64,000 nt of DNA from Bacillus thuringiensis (GCF_022095615.2 NZ_CP155559.1:4461501-4525500), one strand, 5' to 3'; positions 7,258 through 17,024 are shown, counted from the first letter of the stretch. Notes: generated from the sequence alone by a model not told the origin. Translations and numbers: made by a program.

Positions 7258-9666
7258 TTAGTTTGCAACAACGTTAACAAGTTTTCCAGGAACTACAATT
7301 ACTTTACGAACCGTTTTTCCTTCGATTTGGTCTTGAATTGCTTCAAGTGCAAGTTGTTCCATTTCTTCTTTTGATGCGTCTTTACTCATTGTTAGTTTCG
7401 CGCGAACTTTGCCCATAATTTGAACAACGATTTCAACTTCATCTTCTACAAGTTTAGACTCATCAAATGTTGGCCAGCTTGCATATGTGATTGTTTCATT
7501 GTATCCAAGTTTGCTCCATAGCTCTTCCCCGATGTGAGGTGCAACTGGTGCAATCATTTTTACGAAACCTTCTACATATTCTTTTGGAAGTGTTTCAGCT
7601 TTGTATGCATCGTTGATGAATACCATCATTTGAGAAATCGCTGTGTTGAAGCGAAGCTCTGCATAGTCTTCTGTTACTTTCTTCACTGTTTGGTGGTAAG
7701 CTTTTTCAAGATTTTTGTTTGGTGCATCAGTAATTTTCTCACTTAATTCGCCGTTATCTTGAATGAATAGGCGCCATACGCGGTCTAGGAAGCGACGAGC
7801 TCCGTCAAGACCATTTTCAGACCAAGCAATTGAAGCATCTAACGGTCCCATGAACATTTCGTATAGACGAAGTGTATCTGCACCATGGCTCGCTACGATA
7901 TCATCCGGGTTTACAACGTTACCTTTTGATTTACTCATTTTCTCGTTGTTTTCACCTAAGATCATACCTTGGTTGAATAATTGTTGGAACGGTTCTTTCG
8001 TTGGAACTACACCGATATCATATAATACTTTATGCCAGAAACGAGCATATAGTAAGTGAAGTACAGCGTGCTCTGCACCACCGATATAAATATCAACTGG
8101 AAGCCATTGTTTTACTTTTTCAGGATCTACAAGTGCTTCGCTATTATTTGGATCGATGTAACGTAGGTAATACCAGCAGCTACCAGCCCATTGTGGCATT
8201 GTATTCGTTTCACGACGACCTTTTTTACCAGTTTCAGGATCAACAACATTTACCCACTCTTCAATGTTAGCTAGTGGTGATTCACCTGTACCTGAAGGAC
8301 GAATGTTTTCTGTTTTTGGAAGAACTAATGGTAATTCTTCTTCTTTCACAGCTGTCATTGTGCCATCTTCCCAGTGGATTACTGGAATTGGCTCACCCCA
8401 GTAACGTTGACGGCTGAATAACCAGTCACGTAGACGGTACGTTACTTTTTGATTTCCTGCGCTCGTTACTTCAAGCCATTCAATCATTTTTGCGATTGCT
8501 TCTTCTTTATTTAAACCATCAAGGAATGCTGAGTTTACGTGTGCACCATCACCTGTGTACACTTCTTTCGTAATGTCTCCGCCTTTTACAACTTCCTTCA
8601 TTGGAAGATTGAATACTGATGCGAATTCATAATCACGCTCATCGTGAGCTGGAACTGCCATTACAGCACCTGTTCCGTAAGTTGCAAGAACGTAATCAGC
8701 GATCCAGATTGGTAATTTCTCACCGTTTACTGGGTTAACTGCGTAAGCACCAGTGAATACACCAGTTTTCTCTTTTGCAAGTTCTGTACGCTCTAAATCG
8801 CTCTTCATTTTAACAGAGTTAATGTAAGCTTCTACAGCTTCCTTTTGATCTGCTGTTGTAATTTCTGCAACAAGTGCATGTTCCGGAGCAAGTACACAGT
8901 ATGTTGCACCAAATAGTGTATCGGGACGCGTTGTGAAAACTGTGAACTTCTCATCTGTACCATCGATGTTGAAGTGTACTTCTGCACCTTCAGAACGACC
9001 AATCCAGTTACGTTGCATGTCTTTTAAGCTTTCTGGCCAATCAAGCTCATCTAGATCTTCTAATAGACGATCTCCATAAGCTGTAATTTTCAACATCCAC
9101 TGTCTCATCGGACGACGCTCAACTGGATGACCACCGCGCTCACTCTTACCGTCAATGATCTCTTCATTCGCAAGTACTGTACCAAGTGCTGGGCACCAGT
9201 TTACAGGTACTTCATCAACGTAAGCTAAACCTTTTTCAAATAGTTTTAGGAAGATCCATTGTGTCCACTTGTAGTAGTTTGGATCCGTTGTATTTACTTC
9301 ACGATCCCAATCGTAAGAGAAGCCTAATGCTTTAATTTGATTACGGAACGTATTAATATTAAGCTCTGTAAATTCAGCCGGGCTGTTTCCAGTATCAAGC
9401 GCATATTGCTCTGCTGGAAGACCGAATGCATCCCATCCCATTGGATGAAGAACGTTATACCCTTGCATACGCTTCATACGAGATAAAATATCTGTCGCTG
9501 TATAACCTTCTGGATGACCTACGTGTAAGCCTGCACCTGATGGATATGGGAACATATCTAGTGCATAAAATTTTGGTTTTTCTGTCTCATCTGGCGTACG
9601 GAATGTTTTATTCTCTTCCCAGTACCCTTGCCACTTCTTCTCAATATTTTGATGATTAAAGCTCAT
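7258..9666 (-). CDS. leuS: Leucyl-tRNA synthetase
   Basis: Class I aminoacyl-tRNA synthetase that charges tRNA-Leu in the cytoplasm. At 802 aa it is the expected length for the bacterial enzyme. It shows the HIGH-type motif (HVGH in [15 protein letters not shown], about residue 50), the LeuS-type editing insert ([19 protein letters not shown], with the conserved threonines), and KMSKS ([15 protein letters not shown], about residue 580). The start ATG 9666 has AAGGAGGGTATCTC in front. A T-box leader and promoter lie upstream and a terminator directly behind it, so it is transcribed alone and controlled by uncharged tRNA. Confidence 0.98.
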   Translation of the reverse strand: MSFNHQNIEKKWQGYWEENKTFRTPDETEKPKFYALDMFPYPSGAGLHVGHPEGYTATDILSRMKRMQGYNVLHPMGWDAFGLPAEQYALDTGNSPAEFTELNINTFRNQIKALGFSYDWDREVNTTDPNYYKWTQWIFLKLFEKGLAYVDEVPVNWCPALGTVLANEEIIDGKSERGGHPVERRPMRQWMLKITAYGDRLLEDLDELDWPESLKDMQRNWIGRSEGAEVHFNIDGTDEKFTVFTTRPDTLFGATYCVLAPEHALVAEITTADQKEAVEAYINSVKMKSDLERTELAKEKTGVFTGAYAVNPVNGEKLPIWIADYVLATYGTGAVMAVPAHDERDYEFASVFNLPMKEVVKGGDITKEVYTGDGAHVNSAFLDGLNKEEAIAKMIEWLEVTSAGNQKVTYRLRDWLFSRQRYWGEPIPVIHWEDGTMTAVKEEELPLVLPKTENIRPSGTGESPLANIEEWVNVVDPETGKKGRRETNTMPQWAGSCWYYLRYIDPNNSEALVDPEKVKQWLPVDIYIGGAEHAVLHLLYARFWHKVLYDIGVVPTKEPFQQLFNQGMILGENNEKMSKSKGNVVNPDDIVASHGADTLRLYEMFMGPLDASIAWSENGLDGARRFLDRVWRLFIQDNGELSEKITDAPNKNLEKAYHQTVKKVTEDYAELRFNTAISQMMVFINDAYKAETLPKEYVEGFVKMIAPVAPHIGEELWSKLGYNETITYASWPTFDESKLVEDEVEIVVQIMGKVRAKLTMSKDASKEEMEQLALEAIQDQIEGKTVRKVIVVPGKLVNVVAN

Positions 9667-9712
9667 GAGATACCCTCCTTGAAATTCTATTTATTTTCAC
9701 CGCCCAAAATAC

Positions 9713-10100
9713 AAAAAACCTCTCATCCCTAGAAAGGGACGAGAGGTTATAGATTCCCGCGGTACCACCCTAAATTAATGTACAAATATACATTCGCTTA
9801 GATCCGTAACGTGGATTAACGGCAATTGCTACTATTAGTTTCACAACTGCAACTCAAAGGCGAGTTCATAACGAAACGTGGATTGACTTGCACCGACCGT
9901 CAACTCTCTAAACCAGCTTCTATTACTACTACTCCTTCTCACTGTTATTACACATATGAGTTAATGTGAACTACCTACCACTTCGTATCTCTTAAGAGCT
10001 TACTTGAAGTTAAGGCTTCTCGGTTAATCGTTACTCTTCATAACTAACGAATTCGTCTTAGGACAGCCGAGCTATCTCCCTTGTTCCAAAGGTTGTTTTA
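9713..10100 (-). ncRNA. T-box riboswitch leader of leuS
   Basis: On the minus strand the region has the T-box sequence GGGTGGTACCGCGGG (9756-9770), which pairs with the tRNA acceptor end. A terminator follows: AACCTCTCGTCCC against GGGATGAGAGGTT and then a T run (9748-9713). Upstream is an AGAGAGTTGAC...GGTGCAAGTC segment typical of the part after stem I. Uncharged tRNA-Leu should stabilise the antiterminator and let transcription reach leuS. The specifier codon in stem I could not be assigned with certainty by eye; a Leu CTC codon is expected. Confidence 0.92.
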
Positions 10101-10109
10101 TTTAAATAT

Positions 10110-10138
10110 ATTCTAAAACATGTTACATGTTCCGTCAA
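10110..10138 (-). promoter_or_regulatory. Sigma-A promoter of the leuS T-box transcript
   Basis: On the minus strand TTGACG (10138-10133) and TAGAAT (10115-10110) are separated by 17 bases. The -35 begins 2 bases beyond the stop codon of the upstream MFS gene, so the two genes have almost no space between them. Confidence 0.75.
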
Positions 10139-10139
10139 A

Positions 10140-11333
10140 CTAAACTGCAATTTTTTCTTCAACTGTTTCTTCTACTTTTACTCGCTTATCATACATGCTC
10201 GTTGCAATAATCGCTACTACAAGCATTACCATGATTGCTATAAACAATACTTCCATATTGTATAAATCAACAATCGCTCCACCAACGACCGGTCCGAACA
10301 TTTTCCCTACAGTCGCCGCACTATTTACAACGCCTTGATAAAAACCTAGTTTATCTTTTGACGCAAGTATATTCGCAATCGTCGGCACCGCTGGCCATAC
10401 AAATAACTCACCAATTGTTAATGTCACCATCGCAACGAGAAACATTGTAAATTGCTGCGCTTGACTTAATACAACGAATGACGCCGCAAAAATGATGATT
10501 CCAATCATAATTTGCTGTTTTAAAGAACGCTTCATCCAGCGAATTAGCATACTAACTAGCGGCTGCGCACAAACGATCATTGCTCCGTTTATCGTCCATA
10601 ATAAACTATAGTGACGAAGGCTAATATTTAATTCCTGCATATGTGTTGCAATTGCCCCTTGCCACTGTACATATGTAACCCAGCATAAAGCATATGCTAC
10701 ACATACGATAAGAAGTGCTTTGAATCCAGGTGTAAGTGTCCAGCCTTTTTTCGTTTCGACTTCTTTTTGCACTCCTGGCTCTTTCTTGTCTTCCATACCA
10801 CGGAATCCGATAAAAGCAATTAAGAAGAAAACAAAGTATAAAATAAAGTTCGCTAAGAAAATATAATCAAAACGATACGATGCAACTAATCCACCACACG
10901 CTGTTCCGATCGCAATACCAACGTTTTGTCCAACATACATCGCATTAAATGCCCGTCTTCCGCCCTCTGGCCAAACCGTACCAACCATCGCATACATCGA
11001 TGGGAAGACCATTCCAGAACCAAAACCGATTAACGCTAGCCATACAACATATAACGGCCAACCGTGGAAGAACACAAGACCTAAAATCGATACGAGTGTA
11101 ATAACAATCCCTACTAAAGTTGATTTATAACCGCCCCATTTATCAAATAAAACACCGCCGAGCAAGTTTCCGATTACACCAGTAAGCGAGTTGATCATTA
11201 ATACCATTCCGGCCACAGATAAAGATTTTCCTAAGTGATCATGCAAATAAATTGTATTAAAAGGCCATAAAAAAGAAGCACCCGTGACATTAATAATCAT
11301 CCCAGCTACTAATAGCCATACTTTCCTTGGCAT
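10140..11333 (-). CDS. MFS transporter, YttB-like
   Basis: A 397-aa major facilitator with about twelve membrane helices. It shows the motif-A loop between helices 2 and 3 (GGVLFDKWGGYKST), and a motif-A-like second copy is weak. MFS proteins of this size move small solutes or drugs with protons. The substrate is not indicated. B. subtilis has the MFS gene yttB next to leuS, so this is probably its counterpart (synteny argument). The start ATG 11333 has GGAGGGGA upstream. No terminator is visible between its stop and the leuS promoter, so read-through into the T-box leader is possible. Confidence 0.85.
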   Translation of the reverse strand: MPRKVWLLVAGMIINVTGASFLWPFNTIYLHDHLGKSLSVAGMVLMINSLTGVIGNLLGGVLFDKWGGYKSTLVGIVITLVSILGLVFFHGWPLYVVWLALIGFGSGMVFPSMYAMVGTVWPEGGRRAFNAMYVGQNVGIAIGTACGGLVASYRFDYIFLANFILYFVFFLIAFIGFRGMEDKKEPGVQKEVETKKGWTLTPGFKALLIVCVAYALCWVTYVQWQGAIATHMQELNISLRHYSLLWTINGAMIVCAQPLVSMLIRWMKRSLKQQIMIGIIIFAASFVVLSQAQQFTMFLVAMVTLTIGELFVWPAVPTIANILASKDKLGFYQGVVNSAATVGKMFGPVVGGAIVDLYNMEVLFIAIMVMLVVAIIATSMYDKRVKVEETVEEKIAV

Positions 11334-11474
11334 AGTCTCCCCTCCTATTCTATTTTTTCGTTCATCTATAACAGTAAAATTGTAGTCGTTTTTAAATAGG
11401 AAGGCAACTGATTAATAGTTGATGAAATTCAGATAACGATGTGTCGATAAATGAAATTATATTGATTACCGCTT

Positions 11475-11527
11475 GAAAATATATCGGCGATTCTCAAATT
11501 ATATCGACTTACCAACAAAAAACGACA
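11475..11527 (+). repeat. Dispersed terminator-associated repeat, copy A
   Basis: Contains ATATATCGGCGATTC, then TTATATCGACTTACCAACAA and AAAACGACA. The A-rich end faces the khtU terminator at 11550-11580. The upstream flank (from about 11447, ATAAATGAAATTATATTGAT) is also shared with copy B at 17025, so these two copies are about 80 bp long. Confidence 0.65.
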
Positions 11528-11549
11528 TCAGTAACAATATATAAATAAA

Positions 11550-11580
11550 GGGAGACTACATGAATTTCACATAGTCTCCC
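11550..11580 (-). terminator. Intrinsic terminator of khtTU
   Basis: GGGAGACTA (11550-11558) pairs with TAGTCTCCC (11572-11580). On the minus strand TTTATTTAT follows. Confidence 0.85.
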
Positions 11581-11585
11581 CTATA

Positions 11586-12809
11586 CTATCCAACTTCTTT
11601 TTCTCGCTTCGCACGTTCTTTAGCACTCCATTTAAATATTTTGTCTAACAAAGAATATATTCTCCCAGACTCTTTCGTTAATAACGGTCCTAACGATGCC
11701 AATATTAAAACATACAGTGCAGAGAACGGTTTAATCGTTGCCATTAAACCACCCGCAATGCCGATATTGGCTACAATAATGGAGAATTCCCCGCGTGATA
11801 CGAGTGTTAAACCAATATTCATAGAAGCCTTATGCGATAACCCGGCTTTACGTCCCGCCATCATTCCAGCTGTAAAATTACCAATGAGTGTAATAAAAAC
11901 TGCTCCTAATGCCAACCACACTGCTCCTCCGAGTGAAAACGGGTCTATACTTAAACCGAAGCTAAAAAAGAATATGGCTCCAAAGAAATCACGAAACGGA
12001 ACGACGAGATGCTCAATCCGATCACTATGTTCTGTTTCAGAAAAAACGAGTCCCAATAATAATGCTCCAATTGCCTCAGCAACATGAATCGTTTCTGAAA
12101 ATCCTGCTACAAAGAATAAAATAGCGAATATTACGATAATAAAAATTTCATTTGATGAAATATCAAATATTTTATTTAAGAACGGCGTAGCTTTTCTAGC
12201 GATTACAAAGAATAGGAGCATATACCCTACTGCGATTAACACCGATGTAAGAGCACCTACAAATGAAGTTGCACCTCCAAGTACTAACCCTGAAACGACT
12301 GATAAATATACAGCTAAAAAGATATCATCAAACATAATGATTCCTAATATTAATTCTGTCTCTTTATTACCAGATCTTCTTAAATCAACAATTACTTTTG
12401 CAACAATTGCACTCGATGAAATTGTAATGATTCCAGCAATGATTAATGTTTCTAATAAGGGAAAGCCCATTATATATCCATAGAGTAAACCTAATATGAA
12501 ATTAAGCGATATATGAACACTACCCCCAAAAGCAATCGACTTTCCTGATTTAATTAATTTTTTTATTGAGAATTCTAAGCCTAAGTAGAATAAGAGGAAT
12601 ATGACGCCCACACGGCCGAGGAAGGAAATAACTTCTCCGCTTTCAATAAACCTTAAATCGATAAGTCCTAAATCTGGGGCATGAGGCCCCACTAACATAC
12701 CAAGTATAATGAGAAACGGGATAATCGAGAACTTTAACTTCGCAGCGAGGATAGCTGCAAAAGCTACTAATACTAACGCAGTTCCAACTTCAAAGATTAA
12801 AGTATCCAT
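11586..12809 (-). CDS. khtU: K+/H+ antiporter membrane subunit KhtU (CPA2 family)
   Basis: A 407-aa CPA2-type cation:proton antiporter with about twelve membrane helices. Family marks are the N-terminal helices (VGVIFLLFYLGLEFS), the unwound-helix segment around TISSSAIVAKVIVDLR, the acidic MFDDIF site, and GLTLVSRGEFSIIVANIG late in the protein. It exports K+ in exchange for protons. In B. subtilis KhtU works with KhtT, and c-di-AMP binding to KhtT activates the pair. It starts 3 bases after the khtT stop, so the two are co-transcribed. The third B. subtilis gene khtS is not present here. Confidence 0.92.
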   Translation of the reverse strand: MDTLIFEVGTALVLVAFAAILAAKLKFSIIPFLIILGMLVGPHAPDLGLIDLRFIESGEVISFLGRVGVIFLLFYLGLEFSIKKLIKSGKSIAFGGSVHISLNFILGLLYGYIMGFPLLETLIIAGIITISSSAIVAKVIVDLRRSGNKETELILGIIMFDDIFLAVYLSVVSGLVLGGATSFVGALTSVLIAVGYMLLFFVIARKATPFLNKIFDISSNEIFIIVIFAILFFVAGFSETIHVAEAIGALLLGLVFSETEHSDRIEHLVVPFRDFFGAIFFFSFGLSIDPFSLGGAVWLALGAVFITLIGNFTAGMMAGRKAGLSHKASMNIGLTLVSRGEFSIIVANIGIAGGLMATIKPFSALYVLILASLGPLLTKESGRIYSLLDKIFKWSAKERAKREKEVG

Positions 12810-12812
12810 CGA

Positions 12813-13310
12813 TTATGAATCACCTCCTGCTGAAAGTAATTCATTAATAATTCTTTTCACTTCATGTCTTTCACCCGATAATACGAGCATATCGCCAGCT
12901 TCAATAATAGAGTCTGGACCTGGATTGAAAAACTTCTTCATATTCTTTTTCAAAATAGCAATAATCGTTACGTTATATGTTTTTCTGACATGTAAACTAC
13001 CAATTGTTTGCTGTACTACTGGTGCGTTATTTTCTACCTTAAACCATTCAATTGATAATCCTTCAAAAGCCATTTCAATTGTATCTAACGCTTGTGGTCT
13101 ATATACCATTCCACCTAAAATAGCCGCAATTTGTCTCGCTTCAGAATCGCGAAGAGAAACGCTTGAAATACTCTCATCCTGATCCGCATCAAAATGATAC
13201 ATTTCTCTTCGGCCATCATCATGAATCACGATAACCATTTTTTCATTACCTTTTGTAATTACTTCAAACTTACAACCAATACCCGGAAGTTCACTTTCTC
13301 TAATATTCAT
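12813..13310 (-). CDS. khtT: KhtT, regulatory RCK_C-domain subunit of the K+/H+ antiporter
   Basis: A 165-aa soluble protein. The C-terminal half (about residues 80-160) is a TrkA-C/RCK_C domain ending in the GDMLVLSGERHEVKRI pattern, the part that binds c-di-AMP in B. subtilis KhtT. The N-terminal half (PGIGCKFEVITKGNEKMVIVIHDDGRRE) matches the KhtT N-terminal domain. It controls KhtU from the cytoplasmic face and senses K+/pH and c-di-AMP. The start ATG 13310 has AGGAGGCGGA upstream. Confidence 0.92.
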   Translation of the reverse strand: MNIRESELPGIGCKFEVITKGNEKMVIVIHDDGRREMYHFDADQDESISSVSLRDSEARQIAAILGGMVYRPQALDTIEMAFEGLSIEWFKVENNAPVVQQTIGSLHVRKTYNVTIIAILKKNMKKFFNPGPDSIIEAGDMLVLSGERHEVKRIINELLSAGGDS

Positions 13311-13344
13311 ATTTTCCGCCTCCTAAAGTTTTTAGTTACGGCTT

Positions 13345-13911
13345 TTACAAATCTACATCAATCTCTGTTTTAAACTTTTCATCTTTTGAGATTCCTAAAT
13401 ACTTGAGTGTTTCTGATGGAGTTGCGTGATGGAAATGCTTTTGCAATAGAGCAATCGCTATTCCTCTTTTATACGCGTGAAATCCAAATGTTTTTCGCAT
13501 TGAGTTCGTTCCAATCTTTCCGACAATCCCAACCGCTTCAGCTGCGCTATGGATAACACGATACGCTTGTTGGCGCGAGATTGAATTTGTCGTTTTATTA
13601 GATTGAAATACGTAGTTTTCTCTTTGAGCATCAATAGATTGTACGTACTCTAAAAGTGCTTCTTTTACTTTTGTATTTAAATAAATATCTTGTTTAAATT
13701 TTTCATCTTTCACAGGAAGAGAGTAAAACTCTTTAACTGTTCCATCTTCATTTAATACCTCTTCAAATTTCATACTAAGTAACTCAGTAATCTTTAATCC
13801 TGTGTTAATTCCAATAACAAATAAAAGATAATCTCGCTGTGAGTGCTCTTTTAAATACTTTTTCATAGCCTCAATTTGGCTTATATCTTTTAATGCCTCT
13901 ACAACTTCCAT
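13345..13911 (-). CDS. Solitary tyrosine recombinase (phage integrase family) domain, catalytic residues altered
   Basis: A 188-aa protein equal to only the C-terminal catalytic domain of tyrosine recombinases; the SAM-like core-binding domain is missing. The box I segment reads GINTGLKITELLSM with Lys40 where the first catalytic arginine normally stands. Box II reads TNSMRKTFGFHAYKRG, with Asn136 in place of the usual His of HxxR, Arg139 kept, His162 in the H/W position and Tyr171 (TLKYLGI) as the putative nucleophile. With two of the catalytic positions changed, strand exchange is doubtful. No attachment sites or mobile genes surround it. It probably is a domesticated DNA-binding relative. 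GAGGAGA precedes ATG 13911. Confidence 0.8.
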   Translation of the reverse strand: MEVVEALKDISQIEAMKKYLKEHSQRDYLLFVIGINTGLKITELLSMKFEEVLNEDGTVKEFYSLPVKDEKFKQDIYLNTKVKEALLEYVQSIDAQRENYVFQSNKTTNSISRQQAYRVIHSAAEAVGIVGKIGTNSMRKTFGFHAYKRGIAIALLQKHFHHATPSETLKYLGISKDEKFKTEIDVDL

Positions 13912-14226
13912 ACATGTATCTCCTCATCTTATGAACGGTAATTTTCTCATTATCCTGTTCATTTTACCTTATCACGCTATGAGATTTCCATGTATTATCC
14001 ATTATTTTCACAATATACGACTTAGGTCTGACAATTTTTCATTCGGAAATTTATGATTGTACAAATACGGTGTGGGTAGAAAAATAGGGGATACAAATTC
14101 AGCTTCTTTCTATAGATCGGATTCCTCCTTTCGTTTTCCAGTTGCTGATACTCATATATTATGTTACTTATTTATATTATATTATATATTTCAGTAACAT
14201 TAAAGTGTTTTTCCTGAAAAAAAATA
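13912..14226. other. Non-coding interval, about 315 bp
   Basis: No supported gene is seen. It holds an AT-rich inverted repeat ATGTTACT (14161-14168) and AGTAACAT (14193-14200), and on the minus strand an AAGGAGGAA ribosome-site-like string near 14130 with no start codon behind it. It should contain the promoter of the recombinase-like gene. Confidence 0.6.
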
Positions 14227-14252
14227 AAAACCGAGCAGTTTCGCTCGGTTTT
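14227..14252 (-). terminator. Intrinsic terminator of the Bce-like ABC pair
   Basis: AAAACCGAGC (14227-14236) pairs with GCTCGGTTTT (14243-14252), with T runs on both sides, directly after the permease stop. Confidence 0.85.
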
Positions 14253-14255
14253 TTA

Positions 14256-16115
14256 TTAATCTTCTTTCGGAAGAACAATTCCTTTATACAATTGAACAGT
14301 AATGAAGTAATAAATCGTGTAAATAACTACGAAAATTACGATTGGTACCCAAATACGGAAATACGGATCAATTAAAATAAATCCGAAAATATTCATACCG
14401 ACTAATACGTGAGCAATACCTACAATTGCTGGGAATAGGAATACTAAGAATAATTCTTTATAAATTGATTTTGTTAATAATTCACGGCGCACCCCGATTT
14501 TACGAAGCATTTGATAACGCATAATATCTTTTGATGCCCCAGAAAGAATTTTGAACATTAAACAACTTGCCATCATTGCTAAGAAAGCAATTCCAAGGAA
14601 GAATCCCATAAACACTGTTCCGCTCGCAATGCCATAGAACATGTCGTAAGCTTGATATTTACTATCTAATCTTTCAGATGCTACATTTTTATATTTATCT
14701 AGTTGCAACTCGTCAAGTTTTTTCCATTCTTTTGTGTGTGCTTCAAAATCATCTGTTTTTCCAATAAATACGATTCCTTCTTTACCATTTACAGTATCGT
14801 ACATTTTTTGATTTACAATTTTAATTGCATGATCTTCATGTACGTAGAATGGCTCGATTGTTCTGAAAGCCTCGTCCCATTCTTGTGGAAGTTCTTTAAC
14901 GTTCGCATCTTTTTCATTCATTTCTCTAGAAACTGCGCCTACTGGTAGTTCCTCTGAAACCTTTTTCGTTTTCACTAAATCCTTCATCGACTTCATGTTT
15001 TCCATATCTTTTAATAAAGGACGATTTTTCTCTAAATCCTCTTTTACATAGTAAACGTATTTATCATCGACTTTGTAACGATATTCACTTTTCTCTTTAA
15101 ATGTAATACCGTCTAAAATTTTCTTTTCTTCAGCAGTTGGATTATGAACTACTGAATCATATATTACGAAACCATCAGCCATTTTTATAACGTTATTTTT
15201 AAACGCCATACCACCTGAAATTGCACCGGCTCCAAGAGCAACTAACATCGCTACTGTCGCAAGCACTTTCGTTAAACTATTAATACGGAAGTTTAATTGT
15301 GCAAATGTAAAAGCGTTAAGTCCTTTTTCACTACGCTTTTTATTACTTTTTAACTTTTTAATAATGACTGGAAGAAATGATCCAAATAGCATGTAAGTAC
15401 CAGCTGTTGTTGTAATTAATGCAATAAGAATTCCCATTTCTCTTAACGTTTCCATATTCATCATAGCTGCATATCCAATGCCTAATAAAATAACCGCAAG
15501 GAATGCAACTAAACCTGTCATTTTTCCTTTTACTGCAACACGTTCTGTTTGTGCGTCAGCATGTACAAGTTGTAATACAGAAATACGGGATAATTTAATA
15601 CTATTCATAATTGCTGATAATACAAATAGTGCAAAGAAGAAGATGCAAGTAACAGTCATAGATGGAATATAAAATGATTTATACCCTTCACCAGCAAATT
15701 CTAATTGTTTCATTAATAACTGCCCGATACCTTCTGCAAGTCCTACACCAACTGCAAGTCCAACCGCAAGAGACGCAGCTCCTAATACAATTGTCTCAAT
15801 AAACATAAGTAATGTAACTTTATGCTTTTTTGCTCCTAACATCATATACATACCAAACTCTTTTTGACGAAGAGATAATAAGAAAGAGTTTGCATATAAA
15901 ATATAGAAGAAGGTTATTATCGCTAATAAAAATGAACCTGCTTGGAATACAAATCCAATAGACTTAATCACTGAATTAGATTCAAGAAATGCTTCATTTA
16001 GCGCTAACGTTTGAAACATATAAAAAATTGAAATCGACATGACAAGACCGACAAGTAAGACGATATAATCTTTCAGCTTACTCTTTAGCCCTGACATGGA
16101 AAGTTTGAATAACAT
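14256..16115 (-). CDS. BceB-like ABC transporter permease (FtsX/MacB fold)
   Basis: A 619-aa permease of the Bce/Vra type, which move or release peptide antibiotics and signal to sensor kinases. It has an N-terminal helix, an FtsX block of three helices (with the SLRQKEFGMYMMLGAKKHKV coupling stretch), further helices, a large extracellular domain of about 220 residues (about 315-525, hydrophilic), and a C-terminal helix set with the second coupling motif (RYQMLRKIGVRRELL). The ATPase gene ends 17 bases upstream of it. No response regulator or kinase lies beside it, unlike most Bce modules. AGGAGGT precedes ATG 16115. Confidence 0.88.
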   Translation of the reverse strand: MLFKLSMSGLKSKLKDYIVLLVGLVMSISIFYMFQTLALNEAFLESNSVIKSIGFVFQAGSFLLAIITFFYILYANSFLLSLRQKEFGMYMMLGAKKHKVTLLMFIETIVLGAASLAVGLAVGVGLAEGIGQLLMKQLEFAGEGYKSFYIPSMTVTCIFFFALFVLSAIMNSIKLSRISVLQLVHADAQTERVAVKGKMTGLVAFLAVILLGIGYAAMMNMETLREMGILIALITTTAGTYMLFGSFLPVIIKKLKSNKKRSEKGLNAFTFAQLNFRINSLTKVLATVAMLVALGAGAISGGMAFKNNVIKMADGFVIYDSVVHNPTAEEKKILDGITFKEKSEYRYKVDDKYVYYVKEDLEKNRPLLKDMENMKSMKDLVKTKKVSEELPVGAVSREMNEKDANVKELPQEWDEAFRTIEPFYVHEDHAIKIVNQKMYDTVNGKEGIVFIGKTDDFEAHTKEWKKLDELQLDKYKNVASERLDSKYQAYDMFYGIASGTVFMGFFLGIAFLAMMASCLMFKILSGASKDIMRYQMLRKIGVRRELLTKSIYKELFLVFLFPAIVGIAHVLVGMNIFGFILIDPYFRIWVPIVIFVVIYTIYYFITVQLYKGIVLPKED

Positions 16116-16132
16116 GTCCTAGACCTCCTCCC

Positions 16133-16894
16133 TTACGCTTTTTGTGTACCTAAATCTGCAAGTACATCTAAAATTTCTTTATAGAACTCTTCACGCGTAC
16201 CACCGCGATGAATTTCTTTATATAGCTCACCATCTTGAATGAATAAAATACGCTGACAGTAGCTTGCACTGTACGGATCATGTGTAACCATCATAATAGA
16301 TACACCTTGATCTTGATTTAAGTTTGTCATCGCATCAAGTAAGCTTGCTGCATTTTTAGAATCAAGCGCTCCTGTTGGCTCGTCCCCTAAAATAATTGCT
16401 GGCTCATGTACTAAAGCGCGCGCTGCTGCTGAACGTTGTTTTTGTCCACCAGAGACTTCAGATGGATATTTTTGAAGTATTGCCGAAATGCCTAACATAT
16501 CAGCTACCTTTTCTACTTTCGGTCCAATATTACGTGATGAAACACCTTGAAGTGAAAGTGGAAGTGCAATGTTTTCATAAATAGATAAGTTTTCTAATAA
16601 ATTAAAGTCTTGGAAGATGAATCCTAACTTTTGTGAACGGAAATCTGAAAGCTCACCTTGCTTCATTTTTGTAATATCCGTTCCTGCAATTTCAACAACG
16701 CCGCCTGTTGCTTTATCAAGCGTTGAAATTACATTTAATAATGTTGTTTTACCAGAACCAGACGGCCCCATAATTCCAACAAACTCACCCTCTTGAATTG
16801 AGAATGATACACCTTTTAACGCGTGTGATTGATTCTCACCTTTTTTACCGTACACTTTTTGAACGTTTTTTACGTCTACAACTGGTTTCGTCAT
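16133..16894 (-). CDS. BceA-like ABC transporter ATPase
   Basis: A 253-aa MacB-family ATPase with Walker A (GPSGSGKTTLLN, about residue 44), the Q loop (FIFQDFNLLENLS), the signature VSGGQKQRSAAARAL, Walker B (IILGDEPTGALD) and the switch His (MMVTHD). The signature has SGGQKQRSA, where most BceA have SGGQQQR. It pairs with the permease gene downstream to energise peptide removal or other lipid-linked substrate transport. It is the first gene of the two-gene unit. GTAGGAGGAT precedes ATG 16894. Confidence 0.92.
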   Translation of the reverse strand: MTKPVVDVKNVQKVYGKKGENQSHALKGVSFSIQEGEFVGIMGPSGSGKTTLLNVISTLDKATGGVVEIAGTDITKMKQGELSDFRSQKLGFIFQDFNLLENLSIYENIALPLSLQGVSSRNIGPKVEKVADMLGISAILQKYPSEVSGGQKQRSAAARALVHEPAIILGDEPTGALDSKNAASLLDAMTNLNQDQGVSIMMVTHDPYSASYCQRILFIQDGELYKEIHRGGTREEFYKEILDVLADLGTQKA

Positions 16895-17024
16895 ATATAT
16901 CCTCCTACGCTTGTTTTTCCATTACCTATTTTGCTCCTTTTGGAGATGAACTGCTATTTGTTAACATTACATTTACCTTACACTTTTGTAATATAAAAAA
17001 GATGAGTGTGTAAGGTTCGTTGGT

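Noticed and set aside
14142..14375. Plus-strand frame of 77 codons overlapping the Bce-like permease 3' end
   Set aside because: Runs through a terminator and antisense to a strong gene; no ribosome site.
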